From NCBI GenBank assembly GCA_001789205.1, contig MFYT01000095.1:1-43253 (forward strand): a stretch of DNA of 43,253 bases, written 5' to 3'. Position 1 is the first letter of the stretch; the number at the start of each line of letters is the position of its first letter. This document shows, piece after piece, positions 1-8,901 of this stretch. Made by a program: the position numbers and the translations under genes. This DNA comes from Candidatus Raymondbacteria bacterium RIFOXYA2_FULL_49_16 (lineage in GTDB: Bacteria; Fibrobacterota; OXYB2-FULL-49-7; XYB2-FULL-49-35). The notes beneath the pieces are model-generated. The model was not told the DNA's origin. It saw nothing but the letters and a program-made list of their open reading frames with translations, and made no database searches.

Positions 1-78
1 TAGAACTACAGGCATTCCCGATATCTTTAAACAAGCGGCTTAACATGGCATTTTATCTACGCAAAAAACGTATATCCT

Positions 79-996
79 TCAGACATAGAGTCTAATACGG
101 TATCCTATTCCCACACGGTGCGTGCCAGCCAATCCCTCTTCGGAATAACCGGTAAACGCGTAGTCGACCTGCACGCCCTCAAGGGCAATGCCCGCCCCCA
201 GCGACAGGCCACCGGTGCTATGCACCGATATTTCACCAAGGCCAGCGCGCACCGCCACTACAGGAAGAGGCCGGTACTCGGTCCCAATAAACACCGCTTC
301 GCTTCCCGACACAGTGGCCACACGTTTGATATCAGCGTAGAATCCCCATTTTTGTTCCAACATCCTGTATGAAGCCCCCACGCGGATTGAGGGAACCTGC
401 TCTTCTTTCCCAAGGGCGCCATAGTCAACGGCAAAGGAGAAAATATTCCTGACCACAAGTCCGAAACCAGCCACGCCCGACACAGAGGTCCAGGAAAGGC
501 CCGCATCAGCGCCCCATCCCGCGCCTGTGTATTGTCCAATCCTGTTTCTGAGATATTTTATTGAACAACCGGCCCGTATCTGGTCCAGAAAGCGCGCGCC
601 TATCAGGAGTGAAGCAACGTATTCATCAGTTTCAATATATCCTACTGTGCTGTATGCCAGTGTATCAGCCGATGAAATGGAATCAATGCGCGTTTGTTCA
701 ATATTTCTGCCCGCAACCTGGATCCAGTTCATCCGGACGCCAAAACGGCCCAGGACATCGGTCCCTCCGGACAGGGCAAAAATATTGTCGCCAAATGGCA
801 AACGCGCATGCAGCGATGAAAAAGCCAACCAATCGCTTGCGGGAAGGGCTGCGGGCGTTGTGGCGGGCGCGAAGACAGGATCGCTGGGCGCGGCAATAAC
901 GCCTCCCATGGCCGGAGACCGCGCTTCAAGCGGAAAATCATCGAGCAGGTATTCAGACCCGGCTGCGTACAGAAAAAGGAGAAGGATTAGTTTCAT
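79..996 (-). CDS. PorV/UPF0164-like outer-membrane beta-barrel protein
   Basis: A 305-aa protein with a short hydrophobic N-terminus (MKLILLLFLYAAG) that fits a signal peptide, followed by alternating polar/aromatic strands typical of a barrel. The early 'ARSPAMGGV' stretch and the closing 'GTHRVGIGYRI' strand are characteristic of the PorV/PorQ/UPF0164 group. Members act at the outer membrane, and PorV in particular shuttles type IX secretion substrates; whether this copy does so is inference, but a T9SS-type cargo lies at 6537-8099. The ATG overlaps the panC stop by four bases (ATGA), so it is translationally coupled and last in a panC operon. It could also be a barrel of unrelated function. 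Confidence 0.6.
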   Translation of the reverse strand: MKLILLLFLYAAGSEYLLDDFPLEARSPAMGGVIAAPSDPVFAPATTPAALPASDWLAFSSLHARLPFGDNIFALSGGTDVLGRFGVRMNWIQVAGRNIEQTRIDSISSADTLAYSTVGYIETDEYVASLLIGARFLDQIRAGCSIKYLRNRIGQYTGAGWGADAGLSWTSVSGVAGFGLVVRNIFSFAVDYGALGKEEQVPSIRVGASYRMLEQKWGFYADIKRVATVSGSEAVFIGTEYRPLPVVAVRAGLGEISVHSTGGLSLGAGIALEGVQVDYAFTGYSEEGLAGTHRVGIGYRIRLYV

Positions 997-1817
997 GAGA
1001 GAATGATGTTGTCGATGAGCCTTGTGGCGCCAATCCGCATTGCCGCAACAACAAGCACGCCTTTTTCAAGTTGGGGTATGGGTTTGAGCGATACAGGATT
1101 AACAGCCTCCAGATATTCGACCTTGCCCAGCGCAAGGGGAAGCGCAACACGCAGCACCTGGCCAGTGTCCTTTTTCCCTGAAGCAAAGGCCGTCTGCACT
1201 GCCCGCAGCATGGCGTTGAGTGACGCGGCCTTGGTCCGTTCCTCGAGAGAAAGATAGAGATTGCGCGAACTCATGGCAAGGCCGCTGGGTTCGCGTACAA
1301 TATTACCGATGATGATGGACACCGGCACATCGAGATCGCGCGCCATTTTCCGGATGATCGCGGCTTGCTGGGCGTCCTTTTGGCCGAAAACAGCGATGTG
1401 CGGCTGGACAATATTGAAGAGCTTGAGCACCACGGTCGCCACGCCTTTGAAATGGCCTGGCCGGGTTTTTCCGCAAAGCGCGTTCTGCATTTCACCAGGA
1501 TCCACTGTGATATCAGCGTCTTCCTCGTAGAGCGAGGCCGGAGCAAAAACAGCGTCAACACCCTCGTTAACAAGAAGCTCACAGTCGCGTTCAAGGTCGC
1601 GCGGATATGCGGCAAAATCCTCTGAAGGCCCGAACTGGGTGGGATTCACATAGATGCTGACCACTACCGCATCGGCCTTTTGCCGGGCAAGGCGTATCAG
1701 CGACAGATGGCCCTCGTGCAGCATGCCCATGGTGGGGACCAGGCCAATGGTGAGCCCCTGCACCGTAAAGGCATGAGACAGATCACGCATCTCCCCTGTT
1801 GTTTTCATGACTTTCAT
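993..1817 (-). CDS. panC: pantoate--beta-alanine ligase
   Basis: Pantothenate synthetase, which condenses pantoate and beta-alanine using ATP in coenzyme A synthesis (cytosolic). The 274-aa length is normal. Diagnostic motifs are visible in order: 'VPTMGMLHEGHLSLI' near residue 28 (HIGH-like nucleotide site), 'YVNPTQFGPSEDF' near 57, 'VFGQKDAQQAAIIRKM' near 143 and 'SSRNLYLS' near 183. Two ATGs lie close together (1817 and 1808); neither has a strong ribosome site. The gene follows the sensor kinase by 44 bases and overlaps the barrel gene. No panB or panD is visible here. Confidence 0.95.
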   Translation of the reverse strand: MKVMKTTGEMRDLSHAFTVQGLTIGLVPTMGMLHEGHLSLIRLARQKADAVVVSIYVNPTQFGPSEDFAAYPRDLERDCELLVNEGVDAVFAPASLYEEDADITVDPGEMQNALCGKTRPGHFKGVATVVLKLFNIVQPHIAVFGQKDAQQAAIIRKMARDLDVPVSIIIGNIVREPSGLAMSSRNLYLSLEERTKAASLNAMLRAVQTAFASGKKDTGQVLRVALPLALGKVEYLEAVNPVSLKPIPQLEKGVLVVAAMRIGATRLIDNIILS

Positions 1818-1861
1818 AGCCGCATAATATACAAAGGAGTACGATCGTTTTGCAAAGAAAT

Positions 1862-3424
1862 TCAGGCGCTGTGAAGCATTTTTTTCACGGCGTCCACGAG
1901 TTCGTGCGGTGTGAATGGTTTGGCAAGATAGTCATCGAACCCCATGCGGACAAAGTGATCGCGGTGCTCGGCAGCGCCATAGGCCGTGACAGCAATGCAT
2001 TTGACCCCTGCCATAGCGCGCCGCCTGCGGATGCTCCCGAGCAAACGTTGTCCCGAGACGAAAGGCATGTTAAGATCGAGCAGTATGAGGTCGGGCTTTG
2101 CCGCGGTGACCTTCTTCATCTCTTCCCCGCTTTCGAGAAGCCTGATGTTCCCGAATCCCTCACGCCGCAGAATATGATACATAAGTTCACGCGAGCCCTC
2201 GTCATCGTCGATAATGAGCAGCCGCGCACCACGGCGGTCTAGTGCCCCAATGCTGGCAGGAAACGCACCATCAGGTTCTGGGTCTTTGGTTTTCGCGCCA
2301 GCGCTTTTTGAACGGCGGGGAAGCAGGACCGTGAACAGGGAGCCCTTGCCCTTGGTACTTCTCACCTCAATTGCACCCCCAATTTTACCGATAATGGCCC
2401 TTGAAACGGCAAGTCCTATGCCGCTGCCCCCGAATTTCCGCGTGAGCACAGGCTGCTCAGTGGAAAAACGTTCGAAAATCCGGCCAATCCTCTCTTCGGG
2501 TATTCCAATACCCGTATCAGCCACCTGGATACGGACAGGAAGCTTCGCGCCAAAGAGTACCTTGAGTTTCAAGGTTATGGATCCCTGTTCGGTAAATTTT
2601 ATCGCATTGCCCAGGATATTGAGCAGGACCTGCTTGAGTCTATTGCGATCAGTATGGATGAGCGGAACATGCTTGGGCAGGGAGACCGAAAAAACGACCG
2701 GCCGGCTGGCAAGCAGGGGTGCGACCACATTGGAGCATTCGTCAAGCAGTTGTCGCAGATCGACCTCGTCGCTGGCAAGGTCGAGGGAACCGGATTCAAT
2801 ACGCGACATATCAAGAATATTGTTCACCAAATGGAGTAACACATGGCCATTTGCGAGGATACGGCGTACGGGTTCGTGGAGCGCATCCGGCACCTGGAAA
2901 AGCAGGTGCTGGTTTAGCAGTTCTGAAAACCCGATGATTGAAGTAAGGGGCGTGCGCAATTCGTGCGACATAAGCGTAAGGAAATCATTCTTTGTTCGGT
3001 TGGCCTTTTCAGCGCATTCTTTTGCCGATAGGAGTCTTTTTTCAAGCCGTTTCCGTTCAGTAATATCGATTCCCGCGCACACAACCGCTTCGACTGCGCC
3101 GGAATCGCCGCGCAGAACAGTATGGCGCCACTGAATGGAACGCCGCACACCCGACGTAGTGGCGATTGGTGATTCGCAGCAGACCATGTCCGGCCCGTTG
3201 CCCGCGGCAATGTCTGAAAAGGTGGCGCGCACTGCGTCCCGCGATTCAGCGGGCACAAAAAGGTTGAACCAGTTTTTGCCCGCCGCCCCTTCTGTAGCCA
3301 CGCCAAGGACGGTGCGCCCGGCCTGATTGATCAGAATGATCCCGCCTGCGAGGTCCAGGACAACCAGGACGACGCCCGCGTGTTCGAAGGAGCGCACCGC
3401 TAAGTTGTCGCCAGTCAAGTTCAT
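1862..3424 (-). CDS. PAS-type hybrid sensor histidine kinase with C-terminal receiver
   Basis: About 520 aa from the ATG at 3424; an upstream in-frame start at 3466 is less likely because it runs into the presumed promoter. Order of domains: PAS with PAC end ('CAGIDITERKRLEKRL'), HisKA ('LMSHELRTPLTSIIGF', phospho-His), HATPase with N box ('NILGNAIKFTEQG') and G boxes ('VADTGIGIPEERI', 'GGSGIGLAVS'), then a receiver ('LLIIDDDEGSRELM', phospho-Asp in 'LILLDLNMP', Lys in 'YLAKPFTP'). There is no transmembrane segment, so it is probably a cytosolic sensor. The cognate output protein is not obvious; panC downstream has no functional link. Divergent from uvrA. Confidence 0.9.
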   Translation of the reverse strand: MNLTGDNLAVRSFEHAGVVLVVLDLAGGIILINQAGRTVLGVATEGAAGKNWFNLFVPAESRDAVRATFSDIAAGNGPDMVCCESPIATTSGVRRSIQWRHTVLRGDSGAVEAVVCAGIDITERKRLEKRLLSAKECAEKANRTKNDFLTLMSHELRTPLTSIIGFSELLNQHLLFQVPDALHEPVRRILANGHVLLHLVNNILDMSRIESGSLDLASDEVDLRQLLDECSNVVAPLLASRPVVFSVSLPKHVPLIHTDRNRLKQVLLNILGNAIKFTEQGSITLKLKVLFGAKLPVRIQVADTGIGIPEERIGRIFERFSTEQPVLTRKFGGSGIGLAVSRAIIGKIGGAIEVRSTKGKGSLFTVLLPRRSKSAGAKTKDPEPDGAFPASIGALDRRGARLLIIDDDEGSRELMYHILRREGFGNIRLLESGEEMKKVTAAKPDLILLDLNMPFVSGQRLLGSIRRRRAMAGVKCIAVTAYGAAEHRDHFVRMGFDDYLAKPFTPHELVDAVKKMLHSA

Positions 3425-3435
3425 GAGGATATAAT
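3405..3435 (+). promoter_or_regulatory. possible sigma-70 promoter for uvrA
   Basis: A perfect TATAAT lies at 3430-3435, with a weak TTGTCG 19 bases upstream. It points toward uvrA, giving a leader of roughly 80 bases, and overlaps the start of the divergent kinase gene. The spacing is long and there is no other support. Confidence 0.3.
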
Positions 3436-3523
3436 ACTTTATTTCATACCACTGGCGCAACAGCATTATTCGCGCGGGTCAACCAATTGCCCTGTCAGCC
3501 GGCCAATACCTATATTGTATTCC

Positions 3524-6346
3524 ATGCCTGAAAAGGAAATCCACGTCAGGGGCGCCCGCGAGCACAACCTGCAGAACATAGAAGTGCGCATTCCCCGCGA
3601 CACGCTTGCCGTGATCACCGGGATATCAGGCTCGGGCAAGTCGTCCCTGGCCTTTGATACAATTTACGCTGAGGGTCAGCGACGTTTTGTTGAATCACTT
3701 TCAGCCTATGCCCGCCAGTTCCTGGGACTCATGGAAAAGCCGGATGTCGATTCCATCGATGGCCTTTCGCCAGCGGTTTCCATTGAGCAGAAGACAACGC
3801 ATAAAAACCCGCGATCAACAGTGGGTACCGTGACTGAGATTTACGACTATTTGCGGCTGCTCTACGCCCGCATTGGTAAACCCCATTGCCACTCATGCGG
3901 CCGGCCAATGCTCAAGCAAACCATCCAGGAGATCGTGGATACGGTGCTCAAATACGCTGAGGGGACACGGCTCCAGGTGCTGTCCCCCATTGTGCGCGGC
4001 CGCAAGGGCGAGTACAAGGAGCTGCTGCGGCAAGTGGCAAAAGACGGATTTGTACGCGCCAGGATAAACGGTGAAATCAAGGACCTGGACGATTCCATCA
4101 CCCTCGACAGGAACAGGAAACACACCATTGAGATCATCGTTGACCGTCTGGTGGCTGGTCCGGGCATAAAACAACGGCTCACTGACTCGGTACAAACAGC
4201 CATAAAATACGCAGGCGGCCTTGTGGTGATTGACGTGCCTGGCGGGAAAAGCGAACTCTTCAGCGAACTCATGACCTGCCCCGAATGCAACATCAGCTAT
4301 GGCGAAGCTTCTCCGCGTCTCTTTTCGTTTAATACACCCTATGGCGCCTGCCCTGGATGCGACGGCCTGGGCCATACCATGGAAATCGACCCGCGCCTGG
4401 TAGTGCCCGATGACGGAAAATCCATTGCCGAGGGCGCCATCCGCGCCTGGGGCATGCCCTCGGGTTCTTACTTCTCGGAGATTTTTTCAGCAGTGGCCAA
4501 ATACGCGGGAACAACCCTGGATACGGCCTGGAAAGCAATGACAAAAAAACAACAGCACGCCTTTCTTTACGGCACTGGGGAAGAAAAACTCCGTATAAAA
4601 TGGGCAAGCGACATAACAGGCCACAAGAGCGAGACCAACCGGCCTTTTGAAGGAGTGGTCCACAATCTCCAGCGGCGGTATAAGCAGAGCACTTCAAGCG
4701 CCATACGCGAATGGATAGAGAGTTTTATGACCTACCAGCCCTGCGAGGCATGCGGAGGCAAGCGGCTGAATAAAGAGGCGCTCTCATTTACCGTGGGCAG
4801 CATGAACATCGCTGACCTCACGCGCTTCAACATCCGCGAATCCATGGACTTTTTCGGAAAACTCGAACTCAATCCGAATGAAAAAAAAATATCTCTCCAG
4901 ATATTCAAGGAAATCAAAGAGCGGCTCACCTTTCTCCTCAATGTGGGCGTCGAATACCTCACTATGAACCGCGCCGCGGGAACGCTCTAGGGCGGCGAAT
5001 CACAGCGCATCCGCCTTGCCACGCAGATTGGCTCCCAGTTGGTAGGCGTGCTCTATATCCTCGATGAACCGAGTATTGGCCTGCACCAGCGCGACAACAA
5101 AAAACTCATTGATTCGCTGGTCAGACTCCGTAATATCGGCAATACCGTGATCGTGGTCGAGCACGACCGTGAAACAATAGAATCCGCGGACTACGTGGTC
5201 GATATTGGCCCTGGAGCAGGACGGCATGGCGGAAAAGTGGTCGCAGCGGGAACGCTGGCCGATATCAAAGCAAGTCCGGATTCAATCACGGGCATGTACC
5301 TCTCCGGCAAACGGCAGATCGTTACGCCTGAAAAACGGAGACCGGGCAATGGGTTCCTTTTTTCCATCAAGGCCGCGTCAGGAAACAACCTGAAAGGCAT
5401 TGATGTTGATTTTCCCCTGGGGAAACTTATCTGCGTGACCGGCGTGTCAGGATCGGGTAAAAGCACGTTGGTCAACCACACGCTCTCCCGCATCCTAAAC
5501 CGGCATTTCTGGGACACCAAAGACCTTCCGCTGGCCCACCGGTCGGTCAGCGGACTCAAATACATCGACAAAGTAATTTCCATTGACCAGTCGCCCATTG
5601 GCCGCACCCCCCGATCAAACCCCGCCACCTACACCCAGCTCTTTGCCCCCATCCGCGACCTCTACACATCGCTTCCCGAATCAAAAATGCGCGGATATGA
5701 GCCGGGCAGATTCAGTTTCAACGTTAAAGGAGGCAGGTGCGAGGCGTGCGAAGGTGACGGCATCAAGAAGATCGAAATGCATTTTCTGCCCGATGTCTAT
5801 GTTACCTGCGAGGTCTGCAAGGGAAAACGCTACAACCGGGAGACACTCGAGGTACTTTTCAAGGGAAAAAGCATCGCCGACGTGCTCGACATGACCGTGG
5901 CTGAAGCGCTTGATTTTTTCACCAACATAACGGCGATCAGAAACAAACTGTTTACGCTGAAAGAGGTGGGACTCGGCTATATTCACCTGGGGCAGCAGGC
6001 CACCACTCTCTCCGGCGGTGAGGCCCAGCGCATCAAACTGTCGACCGAGCTTTCGAAACGGTCCACGGGAAAGACCTTCTACATCCTTGATGAGCCAACC
6101 ACAGGGCTCCATTTTGAGGATGTGAATATGCTCCTCACTGTACTCAACAACCTTGCTGACAGAGGAAACACCGTGGTAGTCATTGAGCACAACCTCGATG
6201 TTATCAAATGCGCGGACCACATCATTGACCTTGGCCCCGAAGGAGGGGATCACGGTGGATATGTAGTTGCAACGGGAACACCTGAAGAGGTCGCTAAAAA
6301 CCCGGATTCATATACCGGGCAATTCCTGAAAAAAGAATTAAAATAA
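3524..6346 (+). pseudogene. uvrA: excinuclease ABC subunit A, interrupted by an in-frame TAG
   Basis: UvrA is the damage-recognition ATPase of nucleotide excision repair. The full reading frame (about 940 codons, normal length) is present: Walker A 1 ('[16 protein letters not shown]'), zinc Cys pairs ('CHSCG', later 'CPEC' and 'CPGC'), 'CEACGGKRLN', first signature region, Walker B 1 ('[14 protein letters not shown]'), Walker A 2 ('[15 protein letters not shown]'), 'CEACEGDG' and '[10 protein letters not shown]', second signature ('[12 protein letters not shown]') and Walker B 2 ('[14 protein letters not shown]'). At 4988-4990 a TAG replaces the invariant Ser of the first LSGGE signature; the frame continues unchanged to the TAA at 6346. 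Start chosen at ATG 3524 ([11 protein letters not shown]); an in-frame TTG at 3515 is less likely. Either a real nonsense mutation or a base-call error; no other damage is seen. Confidence 0.9.
4988..4990 (+). other. in-frame amber codon in uvrA ABC signature
   Basis: The codons read Thr-Leu-TAG-Gly-Gly-Glu-Ser-Gln. The family has Leu-Ser-Gly-Gly-Glu here, and a single C-to-A change in a TCG serine codon would produce TAG. Translation would stop after about 488 residues, leaving no second ATPase half. Confidence 0.9.
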
Positions 6347-6405
6347 GGGCCTAATTTAGAAAACAGCTAGAGAACGATCCCCCTATGGCATATATTTCTG
6401 GAAGG

Positions 6406-6423
6406 CCCCCTTTAACAAGGGGG
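6406..6423. terminator. hairpin between convergent genes, possible terminator
   Basis: Seven-base-pair stem CCCCCTT / AAGGGGG with a TAAC loop, 60 bases after the uvrA stop and before the convergent beta-helix gene. It lacks a clear T-run on either side, so termination is plausible but not shown. Confidence 0.35.
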
Positions 6424-6472
6424 TATAATTCGTAGAAAACATTGGGGGAATTCCTGGCAACTATGATTCGTT

Positions 6473-6522
6473 GTACGGGCGTCATTCAGCAATTATGATT
6501 CAAAGGCAAGAATGACGCCCCC
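6473..6522. repeat. single copy of dispersed palindromic repeat
   Basis: Perfect 11-bp inverted repeat GGGCGTCATTC (6477-6487) and GAATGACGCCC (6510-6520) around a 22-base loop. The left flank 'TTGTACGGGCGTCATTCAGC' is identical to the units of the tandem array at 26451-26792, while the loop differs. It lies between the convergent uvrA and beta-helix genes. Confidence 0.8.
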
Positions 6523-6536
6523 TCATTTCCCAAAAA

Positions 6537-8099
6537 TCATCGCATCAAAACAGCACGCGCAGAGAAAACCTTGCCACCCGCCTTGAGAAAAACAACATAT
6601 ACCCCCGAAGTCATTGCAGACGCATCCCATAGTGTCTCTGGTTTGATCTGATTGGTCAGATCAACAGCCAGTCTCCCGCTAAGATCAAAGATTTTTAATT
6701 CAGGATTCATTGTCTGCAAAGCAGCGGGCGCTATTTTTATGACAGTTTCAGGATTAAACGGATTTGGTTCAACCGCAAGCGCTGATACAGCGTCAATCTG
6801 TTTATCGAGCGATGGCTCAACATCAGTCCAGCATACTATATCATTGGGAACGAATTCATTCCGGTATTCATCAGCCCCATAATCTGGAGTTACGGTCCGG
6901 CACACCCGATCATAATCATTCAAGACATCGATTGTTGGTGTGCCGCCGTCAAACGCGCCTGCTGCCAATGCGGTAAGGTGCAGGTCGCAATGGGCATAGT
7001 CGACAAACCATGACTCAGACACGGTTCCACTGGCAGGTCTGTAATTGTTCGTGACCGTGGTGGCCGCATCACCCGAGGGCAGGTTACCGATGGAAAAATT
7101 GTTCTGGATGAGAATGCCGCTGTTGGGCGGGAAATTTATCTGCATGATGTTTTCGCCGTAGGACCGCGACCCGAGAGGATAGTCGGCAATAGTATTGTTG
7201 ATGAATTTCAGGTTATTGACCCGGGAAATTTCAATGGCCGTGCCTGTCTCGTCAGTACGCATAAAAAAGTTGTTTCTGATGATACAGTTGGTCATGTTCG
7301 GGCTTCCGGCCTCCTGGCTGCTGGCCACGGAAGGGTTGCCAATGGCAAGCAGGCGGTCGCTGTTGTAGAAGATGTTCCGTTCAATAGTGACGTTCTGGGA
7401 GTTGTTCCAGAGAAAAAGCGAACCCCTGCCTCCGCCATTGAGGCCGTTAATGCTCGTAAAGACATTGTCGGCAAAAATCCAATTATCGAGGTCCATCATG
7501 TCGATGGCCGCAATATAGTCGCCTCCCGAATTCCAACTGGACATGGGCAAGTAGTCGTTTCGGAAATAACAATACCGTACAGAGCCTCCCTGGACATAAA
7601 TGGGAGGATTGATGCCCGTGCCTTTGATATGGCGTTCTCCAATATTAATAAAGTGGCAGTTATAAATATTCAAATCAGCGACGTGAGACTCGGCCTTGAC
7701 GTTAACGCCATAGGTACGGACGCCGCGAAAGGTGACATATGCGATATTGACATGCGAAGCGCCGGACACGCGGGCCAGTTCATCGGTGCCGCCGGAATCA
7801 GCATAAAACCCGTTTCCTTTGATAATGACTTTGGTGGGGTCGCGCGAAAGACCCACAATCCAGATATTATTGTTGTCCAGGGCAAGATAGGTCGTCATCC
7901 AATATGTTCCATCGCGCAGAAAAATGACTGTACTGTCGGCCATGTTACTTACCGCGACACGAAGTGTTGGCATGGTTGAAACCGTATCCATATGCGGCAT
8001 GGTTGGGATAACCAATTCAGGTGCTGTGGGCGCACTTGGCTGGGAAAAAACCAATGAAAAAATTGAAAACAGAGCAATACCCAATGCTGCTTTCATCAT
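6537..8099 (-). CDS. secreted right-handed beta-helix protein with T9SS-type C-terminal sorting domain
   Basis: About 520 aa from the ATG at 8099, chosen because AAAGGGGGT lies just upstream; a longer frame from 8123 has no such site. Residues 2-19 form a signal peptide ('MKAALGIALFSIFSLVFSQ'). The middle (about 60-390) is a parallel beta-helix of the pectate-lyase-like kind, with repeated 'NVTIERNIFYNS', 'NCIIRNNFF' and 'LKFINNTIA' turns. The final 80 residues have the type A sorting-domain pattern: 'EPNPFNPETVIKI', 'LKIFDLSGRL', 'SGVYVVFLKAGGK'. It is likely exported across the outer membrane by a type IX system and may bind or cut polysaccharide; substrate unknown. No catalytic residues can be assigned. 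Confidence 0.8.
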   Translation of the reverse strand: MMKAALGIALFSIFSLVFSQPSAPTAPELVIPTMPHMDTVSTMPTLRVAVSNMADSTVIFLRDGTYWMTTYLALDNNNIWIVGLSRDPTKVIIKGNGFYADSGGTDELARVSGASHVNIAYVTFRGVRTYGVNVKAESHVADLNIYNCHFINIGERHIKGTGINPPIYVQGGSVRYCYFRNDYLPMSSWNSGGDYIAAIDMMDLDNWIFADNVFTSINGLNGGGRGSLFLWNNSQNVTIERNIFYNSDRLLAIGNPSVASSQEAGSPNMTNCIIRNNFFMRTDETGTAIEISRVNNLKFINNTIADYPLGSRSYGENIMQINFPPNSGILIQNNFSIGNLPSGDAATTVTNNYRPASGTVSESWFVDYAHCDLHLTALAAGAFDGGTPTIDVLNDYDRVCRTVTPDYGADEYRNEFVPNDIVCWTDVEPSLDKQIDAVSALAVEPNPFNPETVIKIAPAALQTMNPELKIFDLSGRLAVDLTNQIKPETLWDASAMTSGVYVVFLKAGGKVFSARAVLMR

Positions 8100-8185
8100 A
8101 CCCCCTTTTCTTTCGAGAACCAAAAAAAATCGGTCTCACTACATAAAGTAACTAAATTCAATGACTTTTGCAATAAAAATAACGC

Positions 8186-8213
8186 TAAAGTTCCTGAGAA
8201 AAAGTGTCGATAA
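8186..8213 (+). promoter_or_regulatory. sigma-28 (FliA)-like flagellar promoter
   Basis: TAAAGTTC at 8186-8193 and GTCGATAA at 8206-8213 closely match the flagellar consensus TAAAGTTT / GCCGATAA. The gap after TAAA is 16 rather than 15 bases. It lies 36 bases upstream of the ATG at 8249, where an AAAGGA ribosome site follows. Confidence 0.5.
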
Positions 8214-8248
8214 ACGATAATGAGAAATTCTAAGCAAAGGATTGCGCT

Positions 8249-8797
8249 ATGAACATATCTTCAATAATCTCAGATGATTACACCAATTACCAGTACCAAT
8301 TCAGATCAGAAAAAAAGACGCCGGAAGAAGACAATCCACTCAAACCAAAAGATGTGGCTGGAAAGCCCTTATCTGAAGAGGACAAAAAACAGGTCGATGA
8401 ATTAAAAAAAACCGATAAAAAAGTGCGTGCTCATGAACAGGCCCATATGGCAGCAGGCGGCGGGGTTGTGCGCGGTGGCCCCAGTTATTCATATCAAAAA
8501 GGGCCTGACGGCCGCTCATACGCAGTGGGCGGTGAAGTGTCCATTGATACATCAAAAGAAAAGACTCCGCAACAGACCATAACAAAGATGCAGCGGGTGA
8601 AAGCCGCTGCCCTGGCTCCGGGTGATCCAAGCGCACAGGACAGGAGCGTTGCATCCCAGGCAGAGGCCACTGCAGCCCAGGCCCGCGCTGAATTGCTTAA
8701 AAACCAACGGAACGGTGAAAACGCTGCCGCACGGACTGACCCGGCCCAGTCCGCAAGCAACACCTATAAGGGTTCGCTGATCAACCTCATCGCCTGA
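8249..8797 (+). CDS. SprA-related putative metalloprotease (PF12118-like)
   Basis: A 182-aa protein with the SprA-related signature: a lead-in 'KKTDKKVRAHEQAHMAAGGG' with an HExxH motif (His62, Glu63, His66), then 'GGPSYSYQKGPDGRSYAVGG' and 'EVSIDTS', and a C-terminal helix rich in Ala, Gln and Arg. The family is annotated as putative metalloprotease or catalase-like; no activity is established that I can name. No signal peptide. Start supported by AAAGGA seven bases upstream. The sigma-28-like promoter suggests co-expression with late flagellar or chemotaxis genes. Confidence 0.75.
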   Translation: MNISSIISDDYTNYQYQFRSEKKTPEEDNPLKPKDVAGKPLSEEDKKQVDELKKTDKKVRAHEQAHMAAGGGVVRGGPSYSYQKGPDGRSYAVGGEVSIDTSKEKTPQQTITKMQRVKAAALAPGDPSAQDRSVASQAEATAAQARAELLKNQRNGENAAARTDPAQSASNTYKGSLINLIA

Positions 8798-8831
8798 TTT
8801 ACTACTACCGGCCGTTTGCAGCATCCTGTAT

Positions 8832-8859
8832 TTGACAGGCAACATCCCTTCACGATAAC
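8832..8859 (+). promoter_or_regulatory. possible sigma-70 promoter for the DUF362 gene
   Basis: A perfect TTGACA at 8832-8837 is followed after 16 bases by GATAAC at 8854-8859, about 45 bases before the ATG at 8902. The -10 is only partly consensus. Confidence 0.35.
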
Positions 8860-8901
8860 CTTTTGCCTTCATTTCCCGGATAATTCTATTTTTTTACCCT
8901 C

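Noticed and set aside
4988-4990. TAG read as an amino acid (amber recoding) or a programmed frameshift
   Set aside because: TAG ends cheA, cheB and the glycosyltransferase gene normally, so general recoding is unlikely, and the reading frame is the same on both sides, so no frameshift is needed.
5039-6346. Separate gene starting at the TTG at 5039
   Set aside because: The frame is continuous with the uvrA 5' part, and the TTG encodes a Leu within the conserved UvrA sequence; there is no ribosome site. It is the 3' part of uvrA after the amber codon.
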